Notes: generated from the sequence alone by a model not told the origin. A stretch of 64,000 nucleotides of DNA from Enterococcus sp. DIV2402 (GCF_017426705.2 NZ_CP147251.1:2826501-2890500); one strand, 5' to 3'. Counted from the stretch's first letter, positions 45,648-54,811 are shown. Numbers and translations are program-made.

Positions 45648-46691
45648 TTACGTTAATTTTTCTAGAATGGCTTGTGTAAATGCTGTAGTCGTTGTATTCC
45701 CACCTAAATCTTTTGTTAAAATGCCTTCTTCCATCGCCTCAAAACAAGCTTTTTCTATTCGATCTGCTTCTTCGTTCATATCAAATGATTGACGTAGCAT
45801 CAAACTAGCCGACAAAATCATTGAGACAGGATTCGCAATATTTTGCCCCGCAATATCTGGTGCAGAGCCGTGGATTGGTTCATACAAGGAAACGCCTGAT
45901 TCACTGTGGCTGGCACTCGGTAAAACCCCCAATGTACCTGGCAAAACAGATGCTTCATCACTCAAAATATCTCCAAACAGATTTTCTGTTACAACTACGT
46001 CAAAAGCAGTTGGATTTTGTACAATTCGCATTGCTGCTGAATCAACATATTGATGTTCTAACGTACAATCTGGAAATTCTTGAGCGACTTCTTCGGCAAT
46101 TTTACGCCATAATTTACTGGTTGCTAATACATTCGCTTTATCCACTGACAAGACATGTTTGCGACGTCCTTGAGCAATCTCAAACGCCTTACGGATAATG
46201 CGACGAATTTCAACTTCTTGGTAACGGTTGGTATCAAACGCCTCCTCTTCTCCTAAGTGACGTGGTTCACCAAAATAAATACCACTTGTTAATTCTCGAA
46301 CAACAACAAAATCCGTTCCTTTGACGATATGTTCTTTAATAGGAGAAAGTGGTAACAACGCATTTGGAACAGAAATCGGACGAATATTTGCAAATAAATT
46401 TAATGCTTTACGTAAAGCCAATAATCCTTGTTCTGGCGTTTTCTCTGCTTGTTCCCATTTAGGACCACCAATTGCTCCTAATAAAATGGCATCGGCTTGC
46501 TGGCAAGCAACTAGTGTATCTTGTGGTAATGGTTCACCTTTAGCGTCAATTCCCGCGCCACCAAAAGGATGTTCTTCAAATTCAAAAGTAATGTTTGCAT
46601 GCTCTACAGCTTTTTTTAAGACGGTGACACCACTTGCCATAATTTCTGGTCCAATTCCATCACCTGCTAAAACGACAATCTTTTTTTTCAT
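45648..46691 (-). CDS. leuB: 3-isopropylmalate dehydrogenase
   Basis: A 347-residue NAD-dependent beta-decarboxylating dehydrogenase that oxidises 3-isopropylmalate to 2-oxoisocaproate. Marks: [13 protein letters not shown] at the N-terminus, the substrate Arg in [12 protein letters not shown], the metal-binding [18 protein letters not shown] and [18 protein letters not shown]. The start overlaps the leuA stop by four bases (ATGA). Confidence 0.97.
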   Translation of the reverse strand: MKKKIVVLAGDGIGPEIMASGVTVLKKAVEHANITFEFEEHPFGGAGIDAKGEPLPQDTLVACQQADAILLGAIGGPKWEQAEKTPEQGLLALRKALNLFANIRPISVPNALLPLSPIKEHIVKGTDFVVVRELTSGIYFGEPRHLGEEEAFDTNRYQEVEIRRIIRKAFEIAQGRRKHVLSVDKANVLATSKLWRKIAEEVAQEFPDCTLEHQYVDSAAMRIVQNPTAFDVVVTENLFGDILSDEASVLPGTLGVLPSASHSESGVSLYEPIHGSAPDIAGQNIANPVSMILSASLMLRQSFDMNEEADRIEKACFEAMEEGILTKDLGGNTTTTAFTQAILEKLT

Positions 46692-48211
46692 TTGCGTTCC
46701 CCTTTTTCTTTAAGAATAGCACTTGCTTGGGTATATGCCTCAGCAGAAGCTTGTAATACGTCAAAATCTACACCAATTCCATTAATCCGTTCTTTTGTTG
46801 CTTCACATTCAATCGATACATGAACTTCTGCTTGGGCATCTTCGCCGCTAGTTAACGCTGTAATCTCATAGTCAACCAAACGCGGCTGTTGATTAAAAAT
46901 TTGATCAATCGAATTATAAATTGCTTGAATACTTCCGGCACCAATAGCAGAAGCAGTATGAACTTCTTGGTTGTCGTCTTCAATAGAAACAACCGCTCCT
47001 TGATAGCCGTTTGATACATATTGTAATTGAACTGTTTTTAGCTTGTAAGTTTCTTCGCTACGACGAACTTCATCCGCTTGTAGTGCAATTAAATCTTCAT
47101 CGGTAATCTGCTTTTTCTTATCGGCTAGTTCTTTAAATTTCTTGAAGAGATTTTTCACTTCTTCTTCCGATAATTCATAACCTAATTCTGCCATTTTCGT
47201 AACAAACGCATGACGACCAGATAGTTTACCTAAAGGAAGTGAATTTGTATGAACTCCTACAAGCTGTGGTGTAATAATTTCATAAGTTTCTGGATTTTTT
47301 AAGACACCATCTTGATGAATACCTGATTCATGAGCATAGGCATTCCCACCAATTACCGCTTTATTTTTAGGAACAGCAAAACCTGAAAGGCGAGCAACGA
47401 TATCACTCGTACGTTTTGTTTCACTCAATACAATATTGGATTCACATTCATAAAAATCTTTACGAATGTGCAAAGCAACGGCAACTTCTTCTAAAGCCGT
47501 ATTACCAGCTCGTTCACCGATGCCATTAATGGCTCCTTCCACACGTTTTGCGCCATTTTCAATCGCCGCCAAAGCATTGGCTGTTGCCATTCCCAAATCG
47601 TCATGACAATGAGAAGAGAAAATGATTTCTTCTTCACTTTGAATATTTTCGATTAGGTAAGCAAACAATGCACCATATTCAGTTGGATTGGAATAACCGA
47701 CTGTATCCGGTACGTTAATAATTGTTGCACCTGCATCAATCGCTGTTTGGACAGCTTTTAAAAGAAATTCTTTGTCTGTTCTAGTCGCATCTTCTGGCGA
47801 GAACTGAACTTTGTCGAAACGTTCTTTTCCATAACTCACATGCTCTTTAATGGAGTCCAACACTTCTTCACGTGTCATTTTCAATTTATATTTCATATGA
47901 ACATCACTAGTTGCTAAAAAAACATGGAGTTGTGAATGTTTAGCATCCTTCAATGCTTCGTAAGCACGATCAATGTCTTTTTTCTGACAACGTGCCAAAC
48001 CAGCAACGGTCATTTTTGTTGCTACCTTTGCAATTGCTTGAACAGCTTCAAAATCACCAGGTGACGCAATTGGGAAACCAGCTTCAATTGTGTCAATTCC
48101 CCACTTTTCAAGTTGAAGGGCAATTTGAACCTTTTCATTGGTATTAAAATTCACACCGGGTGTTTGTTCCCCGTCTCGTAGGGTTGTATCAAAAAATTGT
48201 ATTTTTCTCAT
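46688..48211 (-). CDS. leuA: 2-isopropylmalate synthase
   Basis: A 507-residue enzyme that condenses acetyl-CoA with 2-oxoisovalerate, the first leucine-specific step. The catalytic TIM barrel (1-280) starts with [14 protein letters not shown] and has the [21 protein letters not shown] metal site; a linker leads to the C-terminal regulatory domain (about 385-500), the site of leucine feedback, which is intact. GAGAGGTAGAA precedes the ATG. First enzyme gene of the operon, behind the attenuator leader. Confidence 0.97.
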   Translation of the reverse strand: MRKIQFFDTTLRDGEQTPGVNFNTNEKVQIALQLEKWGIDTIEAGFPIASPGDFEAVQAIAKVATKMTVAGLARCQKKDIDRAYEALKDAKHSQLHVFLATSDVHMKYKLKMTREEVLDSIKEHVSYGKERFDKVQFSPEDATRTDKEFLLKAVQTAIDAGATIINVPDTVGYSNPTEYGALFAYLIENIQSEEEIIFSSHCHDDLGMATANALAAIENGAKRVEGAINGIGERAGNTALEEVAVALHIRKDFYECESNIVLSETKRTSDIVARLSGFAVPKNKAVIGGNAYAHESGIHQDGVLKNPETYEIITPQLVGVHTNSLPLGKLSGRHAFVTKMAELGYELSEEEVKNLFKKFKELADKKKQITDEDLIALQADEVRRSEETYKLKTVQLQYVSNGYQGAVVSIEDDNQEVHTASAIGAGSIQAIYNSIDQIFNQQPRLVDYEITALTSGEDAQAEVHVSIECEATKERINGIGVDFDVLQASAEAYTQASAILKEKGERK

Positions 48212-48273
48212 TGCACTTCTACCTCTCTTTTTTCCATCGTTTTTTTAGGATGATTTCTACGTATAATTTCTTA

Positions 48274-48317
48274 CTAATAAAAAAAGCACTCCACAAAGGA
48301 TTTCCTTTATGCAATGC
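48274..48317 (-). terminator. Attenuator terminator in the leu leader
   Basis: Minus-strand arms built on GCATAAAGGA and TCCTTTGTGG-AGTGC with a two- to three-base loop, then seven T. About 60 bases before leuA and just after a hairpin (48322-48357) that follows the leader peptide. Its position before the structural genes is that of an attenuator. Confidence 0.8.
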
Positions 48318-48321
48318 GAAT

Positions 48322-48357
48322 AGGACTCTTCTTAAATGTAAACTAGAAAAGAGTCCT
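48322..48357 (-). promoter_or_regulatory. Leader hairpin after the leu leader peptide
   Basis: AGGACTCTT pairs with AAGAGTCCT across an 18-base loop, beginning 3 bases after the leader peptide stop. A ribosome paused on the Leu codons would cover its first arm, which is the expected switch. The antiterminator pairing has not been verified. Confidence 0.65.
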
Positions 48358-48360
48358 GGA

Positions 48361-48408
48361 CTATAATAATAAAAATGTAGTTGTTGAAATTACTATTGTA
48401 TTTTTCAT
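48361..48408 (-). CDS. leuL: leu operon leader peptide
   Basis: A 15-residue peptide MKNTIVISTTTFLLL containing Ile, Val, Ile and three final Leu codons (all TTA) before the TAG stop. An AGGTGG ribosome site is 5 bases ahead. The following hairpin and T-run terminator form a typical ribosome-dependent attenuator, as described for the Lactococcus leu operon. The three branched-chain residues suggest sensing of charged tRNA-Leu and possibly Ile or Val tRNAs. Confidence 0.82.
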   Translation of the reverse strand: MKNTIVISTTTFLLL

Positions 48409-48440
48409 AATAACCACCTAATCAATAAGTTCTTGATAAA

Positions 48441-48469
48441 AAGATACCGAAAAAGAAAAAATAAGTCAA
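48441..48469 (-). promoter_or_regulatory. leu operon promoter
   Basis: Minus-strand TTGACT (48469-48464), 17-base spacer, TATCTT (48446-48441). The transcript would start about 30 bases before the leader peptide ATG. Confidence 0.7.
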
Positions 48470-48504
48470 TACTTTTGTTTTAATTTTCTGAATATTTCGG
48501 CATA

Positions 48505-48549
48505 AAATAAAAAATAGCTAACTTTAGGCATTTAACCTAAAGTTAGCTA
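48505..48549 (-). terminator. Rho-independent terminator after the 48558 gene
   Basis: A 14-base perfect stem (TAGCTAACTTTAGG and its complement) with a 7-base loop and a T-rich tail on the minus strand. Confidence 0.9.
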
Positions 48550-48557
48550 GGGTAGTT

Positions 48558-48845
48558 TTACTTTTTTGCTGCCTTTTTTGCTGCCTCAAATTCATCCTCT
48601 GAGCCAAAATATTGGACAAATGTTGTTACAGCATTTGCTTCATGACGATTCGAAACATTTACTTCTGCTACTTGTCCTTGTCGATAACCGGTAATGACAA
48701 ATCGGCATAAAACATTCCCTTTGGATAATAAAGAAACCACACTATCCTCACGTTTAAATTCATAATTTTTGTTTTTTGCATAACCACTTTCATAACCGTC
48801 TTGACATAAACTTTCAATTACCTTTACTTTCTTTGCCATTTGCAT
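48558..48845 (-). CDS. Conserved hypothetical small protein
   Basis: A 95-residue protein (MQMAKKVKVIESLCQDGY) with a basic N-terminus, a VLCRFVITGYRQGQVAEVNV strand-rich middle and an Ala/Lys-rich helix (FEAAKKAAKK) at the end. No motif is recognised. Two start codons, ATG 48845 and ATG 48839, share one ribosome site (AAAAGGAG), at 4 and 10 bases; the first is listed. Monocistronic with a strong terminator. Function unknown. Confidence 0.7.
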   Translation of the reverse strand: MQMAKKVKVIESLCQDGYESGYAKNKNYEFKREDSVVSLLSKGNVLCRFVITGYRQGQVAEVNVSNRHEANAVTTFVQYFGSEDEFEAAKKAAKK

Positions 48846-48923
48846 CACACTCCTTTTTGTAAAATTATACACAAATTCTGGTATTTGGCAATACAGAGGG
48901 CCCTAATAGACGAAAAAACAGCT

Positions 48924-50105
48924 CTAATCATTAGAGCTGTTACTGACTTTTGCAAAAAAATGGAGGTGCGTAATACCTGTTAAAAGAACACCTAATACAA
49001 TACCAATTGCTAAATTATGTGTATAAACAATCACAGCAACGGTAATAAACAAAATGAGACTTTCTTTGAATTCACGATTTTTAAATAAACGCAAACTTTC
49101 CCAATCAAAGGTATCCACCGCTACGGTCATCATAATCCCAATCAAAGCAGCCGTTGGAATACCCACCATCAAGTCTTTTAATGCAAAGATAAATAGCAAT
49201 AAAGTCATGCCTGAAATAAATGTGGATAATCGTTTACGTCCACCTGACTTCACATTAATAACTGCTTGACCAATCATGGCACAACCAGCTTGTCCGCCAA
49301 AAAGACCAGTCACTATATTGGCTAATCCTTGTGCTTTGACTTCACGCTGACTGTCGCTTTTGCTATCAGTCATCTCGTCTACAATCGGCACGGTCAATAA
49401 CGACTCAATCAAACCAATCATAGCTAACGCTAGTGAAGTTGGCAAAATAATCCATAATGTTTTTAATGTCAATGGGACAGCTGGTAATGCCAAAGTTGGT
49501 GTGATATCATTCATCGCCCCTAAATCCCCTACGGTCTGTAAATTTCCTTTAAATAAAAAGGCAACAATCGTCATCACCACAATCACAATTAACGCAGAAG
49601 GAACAACCGTTATAAACCGAGGAATCAGATAAATCAAACCAATACTCACAATAACCATTGCATAAGAAGCCCACGTTTGACCGGGTAATTGTTGGACTTG
49701 TGCCATAAAAATTAAAATAGCCAAAGCATTAACAAAACCAAACATCACCGTTTTAGAAATAAAACGCATCAACTTATGAATTCCTAGAAAACCGAAAATC
49801 ATTTGTAAAATCCCTGTTAAAATTGTTGCAGCAATCATGTAATTCAAGCCATGTGAGTTTACTAACCCTGCGATTACTAGCGCCATTGAACCGGCAGCAG
49901 CTGAAACCATCGCTGGTCGCCCACCCGTAAACGTCACCACTAACAGCGTAATCGCTGAAGCAAACAACGCAGCGATTGGCGGCACACCAGCAATAATTGC
50001 AAAACCAATCACTTCTGGTAAAATTGCCACGGAAGACACTAACCCCGCAAACAAATCATTACGTTCATTGCCCAACCATTCATTTTTTTTAATTTGAAAC
50101 AACAT
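48924..50105 (-). CDS. SulP-family anion transporter (without STAS domain)
   Basis: A 393-residue membrane protein with 10 to 12 helices; LAGLVSSVAILPEVIGFAIIAGVPPIAALFAS is the SulP/SLC26 transport-domain signature at the N-terminus, followed by GGRPAMVSAAAGSMALVIAGL, GMIGLIESLLTVPIVDEMT and GLFGGQAGCAMIGQAVINV. It ends after the transport domain, so the STAS domain of larger members is missing. Substrate (sulfate, bicarbonate or other anion) is unknown. Neighbours give no hint. Confidence 0.87.
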   Translation of the reverse strand: MLFQIKKNEWLGNERNDLFAGLVSSVAILPEVIGFAIIAGVPPIAALFASAITLLVVTFTGGRPAMVSAAAGSMALVIAGLVNSHGLNYMIAATILTGILQMIFGFLGIHKLMRFISKTVMFGFVNALAILIFMAQVQQLPGQTWASYAMVIVSIGLIYLIPRFITVVPSALIVIVVMTIVAFLFKGNLQTVGDLGAMNDITPTLALPAVPLTLKTLWIILPTSLALAMIGLIESLLTVPIVDEMTDSKSDSQREVKAQGLANIVTGLFGGQAGCAMIGQAVINVKSGGRKRLSTFISGMTLLLFIFALKDLMVGIPTAALIGIMMTVAVDTFDWESLRLFKNREFKESLILFITVAVIVYTHNLAIGIVLGVLLTGITHLHFFAKVSNSSND

Positions 50106-50321
50106 CTTTAAACTCCTTTAGTTCATTTGAAAACTTTATTATCTTATCACAAATGAAAGCTAAGATGAAAGATACTGTTTGTAAAAAAATCAACGAACAT
50201 GTGATTTCTCAAAAAAACGCTTCTAATATTCTGATTGAGGGTCTATCTCTGATGGTTCATTGATTGCATGAATAACATCCTACAAATTTTTTATTTCATT
50301 TGTCGTCCTCAAGTTTATGTA

Positions 50322-50353
50322 CAAAAAAACCTCCTCGCCAAGCAAGGAGGTTT
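50322..50353 (-). terminator. Rho-independent terminator after the amino-acid permease gene
   Basis: AAACCTCCT pairs with AGGAGGTTT around a short loop and is followed by seven T on the minus strand, right after the permease stop. Confidence 0.9.
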
Positions 50354-50355
50354 AC

Positions 50356-51024
50356 TTATTTTATGGTCCCATAACGACGCAGATAATAATCTTCTAAATA
50401 CTTTTGTACATATTCAATAAGTAAACAAATACACCAATAAATAATCGCAACTAATACATACATCGACATATAATCAAAGGTTCGTCCGCCAACAATTTTA
50501 GCTTTTTGAAAAATATCTGGAATCGTAATCATTGCAGCTAAAGACGTTCCTTTAACTAAATCCATCGCCACATTACTTAGTGCGGGGATAGAAATACGAA
50601 ACGCTTGCGGCAAAATAATCGAACGCATAACTTTTGGAAATGAAAACCCTAACGCATAGGCCGCATCCCACTGCCCGCGATCCACTCCGGCAATTGATCC
50701 TCGATAAATTTCACCAATAAAGGCACTACTTGTTAAACTAAAACAAACAATTGTCGCTGTCAGCGCATCTAATTGATATGGCAAGCCAAAATATAATAAA
50801 AACAAAATGACCAGCGCTGGTACGCCTCGTAGAAAAGAAATCAGCACTCGAATGACACGATTCAACCAACGATTTGGAAGAAAGCTCAGAGTTGTAAATA
50901 AGATTCCCAAAAGATTTCCAAAGAAAAACGAAGCAAACGCAATCCCAATTGTATAAGATAAGCCACCTAAAATAAAGGGGAGCGATTCCCACATCAATTG
51001 AAAATCAAAGGTTGGAATATACAT
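50356..51024 (-). CDS. Polar amino-acid ABC transporter permease
   Basis: A 222-residue HisM/GlnP-type permease with five membrane segments. The ABC-contact EAA loop is GIDRGQWDAAYALGFSFPKVMRSIILPQ-like (here AGVDRGQWDAAYALGFSF and MRSIILPQAFRISIP). It couples to the binding protein directly upstream (the ATG overlaps the TAA as TAATG). No ATPase gene is in the window; the operon ends in a terminator after this gene. Confidence 0.92.
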   Translation of the reverse strand: MYIPTFDFQLMWESLPFILGGLSYTIGIAFASFFFGNLLGILFTTLSFLPNRWLNRVIRVLISFLRGVPALVILFLLYFGLPYQLDALTATIVCFSLTSSAFIGEIYRGSIAGVDRGQWDAAYALGFSFPKVMRSIILPQAFRISIPALSNVAMDLVKGTSLAAMITIPDIFQKAKIVGGRTFDYMSMYVLVAIIYWCICLLIEYVQKYLEDYYLRRYGTIK

Positions 51025-51863
51025 TACTCGGCCTTTTTACTTTCAAGCAAATCTTCTTTTGGTTTTTCAGAGACATCTGTTTGGAAATATCCTTCTGAAA
51101 TTTTAGCAAGCGTGCCATCTTCCTTCATTTCTTTTAGTGCTGTATCTACTTTTTCACGTAATTCATTGTTTTCTTTGACAAATAAAAACCCAGTATGATC
51201 TAAATCAAAATAAACATCCTCTAAAATTTTTACTGGAATATCAGGCAAAGCACCTACAGACATTTTTTGTAAATAATAATCGTTAATAATGACATCTGTC
51301 CGACCATTTGCGACATCGGTTAAATATTGATCGTTCGTTGCATTATCATAAACAACTAACTCAGCACCATAGCTTTCTGCTAACTTCATGTAACTAGTGT
51401 TCGGCTCACCTGCTGCTTTTTTGCCTTTTAAATCTTCTAGTGAATGAATCCCTGAATCATCACTTTCACGTACAATCATACTTGTGAATGAATATTTGAT
51501 TGGTGTACTTAAACTAAATTTATCTTTACGGTCGCCCGATAAACCAAAATCATTTGCTGCAAAATCGGCTTCTCCTCGTTGTAATGCAGCAATTTGACCA
51601 TCAACATTATATTCTTTGAATTCAATATCGACATCTAAGCGCTTCGCTACTTCTTTTGCCAAATCAACATCATAACCAACCAATTGATTGTTATCATTAT
51701 AATAAGAAGATGGAAAAAGTGTTCCTGAAGTTGATACAGTTAACTTACCTGCTTCTTCAACTTTTCCCCAACTTTCATCTTGTCCCTCTTTTTCCTTTGT
51801 TCCACATGCAGTTAATACTAAACCTGCTGTAAGAAGTGTTGCTACCACTAACCATTTCTTCAT
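51024..51863 (-). CDS. Amino-acid ABC transporter substrate-binding lipoprotein
   Basis: A 279-residue family-3 solute-binding protein. The signal peptide MKKWLVVATLLTAGLVLTAC ends in a lipobox, with the lipidated Cys at 20. Ligand-binding landmarks include GYDVDLAKEVAKRLDVDIEF, FAANDFGLSGDRKDKF and FVKENNELREKVDTALKEM. Cystine or another polar amino acid is the likely substrate; the exact one cannot be told. AGGGGAAAAC ahead of the ATG. Operon with the permease, without ATPase. Confidence 0.9.
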   Translation of the reverse strand: MKKWLVVATLLTAGLVLTACGTKEKEGQDESWGKVEEAGKLTVSTSGTLFPSSYYNDNNQLVGYDVDLAKEVAKRLDVDIEFKEYNVDGQIAALQRGEADFAANDFGLSGDRKDKFSLSTPIKYSFTSMIVRESDDSGIHSLEDLKGKKAAGEPNTSYMKLAESYGAELVVYDNATNDQYLTDVANGRTDVIINDYYLQKMSVGALPDIPVKILEDVYFDLDHTGFLFVKENNELREKVDTALKEMKEDGTLAKISEGYFQTDVSEKPKEDLLESKKAE

Positions 51864-51985
51864 GTTTTCCCCTCCAAAATTATAACAGTTTTTTTATCTG
51901 TTACATATCGTAACATTTTGATTATACCCGATATTGGAAGGGATTACCAATGAAGTGATACAGAAAAAAAGACTGCTCACACAGC

Positions 51986-52537
51986 CTAATAGTAAAAATT
52001 GATTCCTTGTTCTGTATCCTCTATCCAGATGTTTTTGGGAGCAAACAAAATTAAATAGGTGAAATAAAAATCACCGACACATCCCGCTCCATGCAAGGCA
52101 ACTAAAAAAGCAAACATACTCGCTGGCAAGATATTTAATAAGAAAAAAATAATTAGTCCTGCTGTAATAATAATAAAGGGCGCTAAACAAATGATAATAA
52201 ATTGGTATTTTTTATAATACGAATGAGGACTTGTCGCATAAGCCATCCCATTCTTAAAACCAAATTTCACCTTTTTTGTTGGCTGAAAAGTTTTGAAAAA
52301 AACAGCATGAATAAGCTCGTGAATAATAATTAAACCCAAAAAGAGGATAACCCCCAACATCAATGCCCCAAAATCAAATGTTTGATAGAGCGAGGCAGAA
52401 TATAAAAAGCCCAATTTAGAAAAGATAAAAAAGAAAACAAAAAACAACATAATTCCGGCGATGTTTAATCCCCAAATCAACTTTTTGTTTTCTAATAGGT
52501 TGATTTCTTTTAATAAAATTCTCTTTTCATTCCCCAT
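51986..52537 (-). CDS. DUF3267-type putative membrane metalloprotease
   Basis: A 183-residue membrane protein with about four helices and the zinc-protease-like motif IHELIHAVFF (HExxH, near 76-85), the common core of the DUF3267 family. A role as an intramembrane or membrane-anchored peptidase is assumed from the motif; no substrate is known. It starts 14 bases after the remains of the isochorismatase gene, so it was probably downstream in the same operon. Confidence 0.78.
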   Translation of the reverse strand: MGNEKRILLKEINLLENKKLIWGLNIAGIMLFFVFFFIFSKLGFLYSASLYQTFDFGALMLGVILFLGLIIIHELIHAVFFKTFQPTKKVKFGFKNGMAYATSPHSYYKKYQFIIICLAPFIIITAGLIIFFLLNILPASMFAFLVALHGAGCVGDFYFTYLILFAPKNIWIEDTEQGINFYY

Positions 52538-52550
52538 AGAAAGCCCTCCT

Positions 52551-53005
52551 TTATATAAAATCTACAAAACGTCGGTCCCAAATATTTTCATAAAATTGAA
52601 TAGTCTTTGCCGCTGACATATACTTATTATCCATTGTCGTTGTTGCATTAGGAAGCGTCAACTTTAATCGTTGAATCCACACAATATTCTGTTTGTGTCT
52701 CACATGTTTCGATGGATTCTACATCAATTTTTGTCAATAACTGTTGTAAATCTTGCACTAGCATGTTTTTTCTGAACAAATTAAGCATCTTCTGGTTGGT
52801 TTATTTGAGAAATGATTTCCCAATTTTTCTCTTGATAAATCAACTTTGAATCACAATGTTGAATAAAAATAACTGCTCAATTAGTTTTATTGTATTCATC
52901 AATTCGTTGATTGACTAGTAACGTCAACTTTTGTAGTTGATAGCTATCCTGACAAACACCATTTTGAAGATCAATCACTAATAAAGCATCCGAAAGCTTA
53001 CACAT
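52551..53005 (-). pseudogene. Decayed isochorismatase-family cysteine hydrolase gene
   Basis: Several frames of the minus strand together spell a typical isochorismatase/nicotinamidase-like protein: MCKLSDALLVIDLQNGVC, then after a TGA AVIFIQHCDSKL, then ASARFTTVID, CETQTEYCVDST and finally TTTMDNKYMSAAKTIQFY ... WDRRFVDFI before a TAA. The catalytic Asp (VIDLQNG) and the Q-T-E-Y-C nucleophile region are still readable. At least two stops and about two frameshifts interrupt it. No ORF over 60 codons remains. The gene lies just upstream of the DUF3267 gene. Confidence 0.8.
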
Positions 53006-53101
53006 ATATTCATCTCTTCGTTTATTTATCTCTATTATAACAAACATTCTAAGCTAAAAATAAAAAGCACAACCTTTGCAGACTGCGCTTTTTATAGACA
53101 A

Positions 53102-53461
53102 TTAAAAAAAGGTTGAAACTAAAGCAAGGATGGCTAACCCACCTTGCGTGAAAATAATTTTTTTATCGCTTGTAAAGCTTCCATATAAAGCAACGAAAAT
53201 AATGTATAGCAGAATTAAACGACTGATTTCCAGCGATGCAGTAGCAAAGAAGACACTATACAATAACCCAACACCAATCAATCCATTATAAATACCTTGA
53301 TTTTTAAATAAGGTGTTTAATGATTTATCTGCTAAACTTTCCCTCGTCATATTAAATACACGACTTGTTGCAGCTGAGGTTGTAGCGAAAGTTTCTAAAT
53401 ACATAATATAGAAAAATTCTAAGGCTACTAACACAACTAATACCATTGAAATGAATGACAT
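53102..53461 (-). CDS. DUF1304 membrane protein
   Basis: A 119-residue DUF1304 protein with four hydrophobic segments (VLVVLVALEFFYIMYLETF, NGLIGVGLLYSVFF, SRLILLYIIFVALYG, LAILALVSTFF) and the family block FKNQGIYNGLIGVGLL. Start set at 53461 (MSFISMVL), AAGGGGGAG upstream. It follows the nitroreductase gene. Function unknown; the linkage with a MarR regulator and nitroreductase suggests a stress or xenobiotic response. Confidence 0.85.
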   Translation of the reverse strand: MSFISMVLVVLVALEFFYIMYLETFATTSAATSRVFNMTRESLADKSLNTLFKNQGIYNGLIGVGLLYSVFFATASLEISRLILLYIIFVALYGSFTSDKKIIFTQGGLAILALVSTFF

Positions 53462-53500
53462 GATACTCCCCCTTAGAAGACTATTTTTCAAGTAACACTT

Positions 53501-54139
53501 TTACTTAAATTCTGTAATTTTTTCCGCTGCTAAACGGACAGATGAATAACCCGTTTCTTTTGCTTTACCAATCGATACAATCATCACGGGGACATAACGC
53601 TCTTTGTCTAAACCAAATGCTTCTGCTAATTGATCCTCTTCAAACCCACCAATTGGATTTGTTTCATAACCATGTGCACGAGCAACTAACATCAATTGCA
53701 TCGCAGCTAAACTTGAATCAATTTTTACAACGTCATTCATTTTTTCTTTAGTAAAGTTTTTATAGTAAGGGATAATTGCTTCTAGTTGTTGATCTCTGAC
53801 TTCTGGAGGCATTCCTCCTTCTGCTACTGCTTGGTCGTAAATTTCTTCGCCTCGTTCATAACATTCCATATCTCCAAAAATTAAAATCATTGCAGAAGAT
53901 GTATCATTTTGACGAGTATTAAAACGAATTAATGGTTTTAATTTTGCTTTTTCTGCCTCGCTTTCAACGACTACAAAACGCCATGGTTGCATATTTACTG
54001 ATGAAGGCGCAAGTGTTGCTTCTTGAATCATTTCTAGCATTTCTTCATGAGAAATTTTATAGGATTCATCATAGATACGTACAGATTTTCTATCAAAAGT
54101 AATTTCAGAAAAATTATTGTTCATTAAGTTGTTTGACAT
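53501..54139 (-). CDS. Nitroreductase-family FMN protein
   Basis: A 212-residue protein of the nitroreductase family that uses FMN and NAD(P)H. FMN contacts lie in RKSVRIYDESYK, SVNMQPWRFVVVE (LAPSSVNMQPWRF) and YETNPIGGFEEDQLAEAFGL. The substrate is not known. It follows the MarR gene and precedes DUF1304, in a small operon behind a promoter and overlapping palindromes; MarR regulators often control such reductases. Confidence 0.9.
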   Translation of the reverse strand: MSNNLMNNNFSEITFDRKSVRIYDESYKISHEEMLEMIQEATLAPSSVNMQPWRFVVVESEAEKAKLKPLIRFNTRQNDTSSAMILIFGDMECYERGEEIYDQAVAEGGMPPEVRDQQLEAIIPYYKNFTKEKMNDVVKIDSSLAAMQLMLVARAHGYETNPIGGFEEDQLAEAFGLDKERYVPVMIVSIGKAKETGYSSVRLAAEKITEFK

Positions 54140-54154
54140 ATTAATTGGCCTCTT

Positions 54155-54562
54155 TCATTTCACTAATTTGGTTAATAATTCTAAGAGAAGTTCTCCTTCT
54201 TGATCATTAAGTGATACAGGTATTTGTTTTTCAGAAGAACTATATTTTTTTTCACAAGTTTCTAACTCGTTGAAAGCTTTAGCTGTAATCTTTACAAAAA
54301 CTTCGCGATTGTTTTGTTGATTTCTTTCACGAGTTACATAATTCTTATCTTCTAGTATTTTTAGATGTCTCGTTACTGCGGCACTATCAATTTTCAATTC
54401 TTTTTGTAGAATAGTTTGCGAACATTGCCCATTTTCTTTTAAAAACATCATTAGTTCATAACGAGTAATACTAAACCCCGTTTCTTTTTCAAACTTGGCG
54501 GTCATTTCTTGATTCGCCAACTTTAACTGATAAAATAATTTACTAATTTTTCTAAGATTCAT
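54155..54562 (-). CDS. MarR-family transcriptional regulator
   Basis: A 135-residue winged-helix regulator. The DNA-binding core is CSQTILQKELKIDSAAVTRHLKILEDKNYVTRE (about 45-78) with wing residues NQQNNREVFVKIT. Autorepression is likely because TTGACTAGTCAA and TCAACAGTTGA overlap at the transcript start (54581-54599). First gene of the marR-nitroreductase-DUF1304 operon. Confidence 0.9.
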   Translation of the reverse strand: MNLRKISKLFYQLKLANQEMTAKFEKETGFSITRYELMMFLKENGQCSQTILQKELKIDSAAVTRHLKILEDKNYVTRERNQQNNREVFVKITAKAFNELETCEKKYSSSEKQIPVSLNDQEGELLLELLTKLVK

Positions 54563-54580
54563 ATTAACTCCCTTCTACAT

Positions 54581-54635
54581 TTGACTAGTCAACAGTTGAT
54601 TCATCAAATATACAGAAAAGAATTTAATTTGTAAA
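54581..54635 (-). promoter_or_regulatory. marR promoter with overlapping palindromic operators
   Basis: Minus-strand TTTACA (54635-54630), 17-base spacer, TATATT (54612-54607). Downstream of the -10 lie the perfect palindrome TTGACTAGTCAA (54581-54592) and, overlapping it, TCAACAGTTGA (54589-54599). The layout fits an autorepressor that blocks the start region. Confidence 0.7.
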
Positions 54636-54683
54636 TTACTTTGCTTGCATTGGTGATTCATACGTGTGAATATACGCTATAAA

Positions 54684-54711
54684 ATAAAAAAACTGCTAGA
54701 AAATAGCAGCT
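54684..54711 (-). terminator. Second terminator-like hairpin downstream of the tRNA
   Basis: CTGCTA pairs with TAGCAG around a 5-base loop and a run of seven T follows on the minus strand. It lies after the tRNA terminator (54775-54811), leaving about 65 bases between the two with no open frame. Confidence 0.6.
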
Positions 54712-54774
54712 GTGTGTTAAACATTAATTAATTAAGGCAAAATATCATCGTTATAAAATTTTTTGGCACAAAAA

Positions 54775-54811
54775 ACAAAAAAAGCCTTAGAAACCAACGT
54801 TTCTAAGGCTT
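54775..54811 (-). terminator. Terminator of tRNA-Arg
   Basis: A perfect 13-base stem (AAGCCTTAGAAAC) with a 4-base loop, followed by seven T on the minus strand, directly behind the tRNA. Confidence 0.9.

Noticed and set aside
45821-46198. 125-codon plus-strand frame opposite leuB
   Set aside because: Antisense to an intact leuB; no ribosome site and no protein-like pattern.
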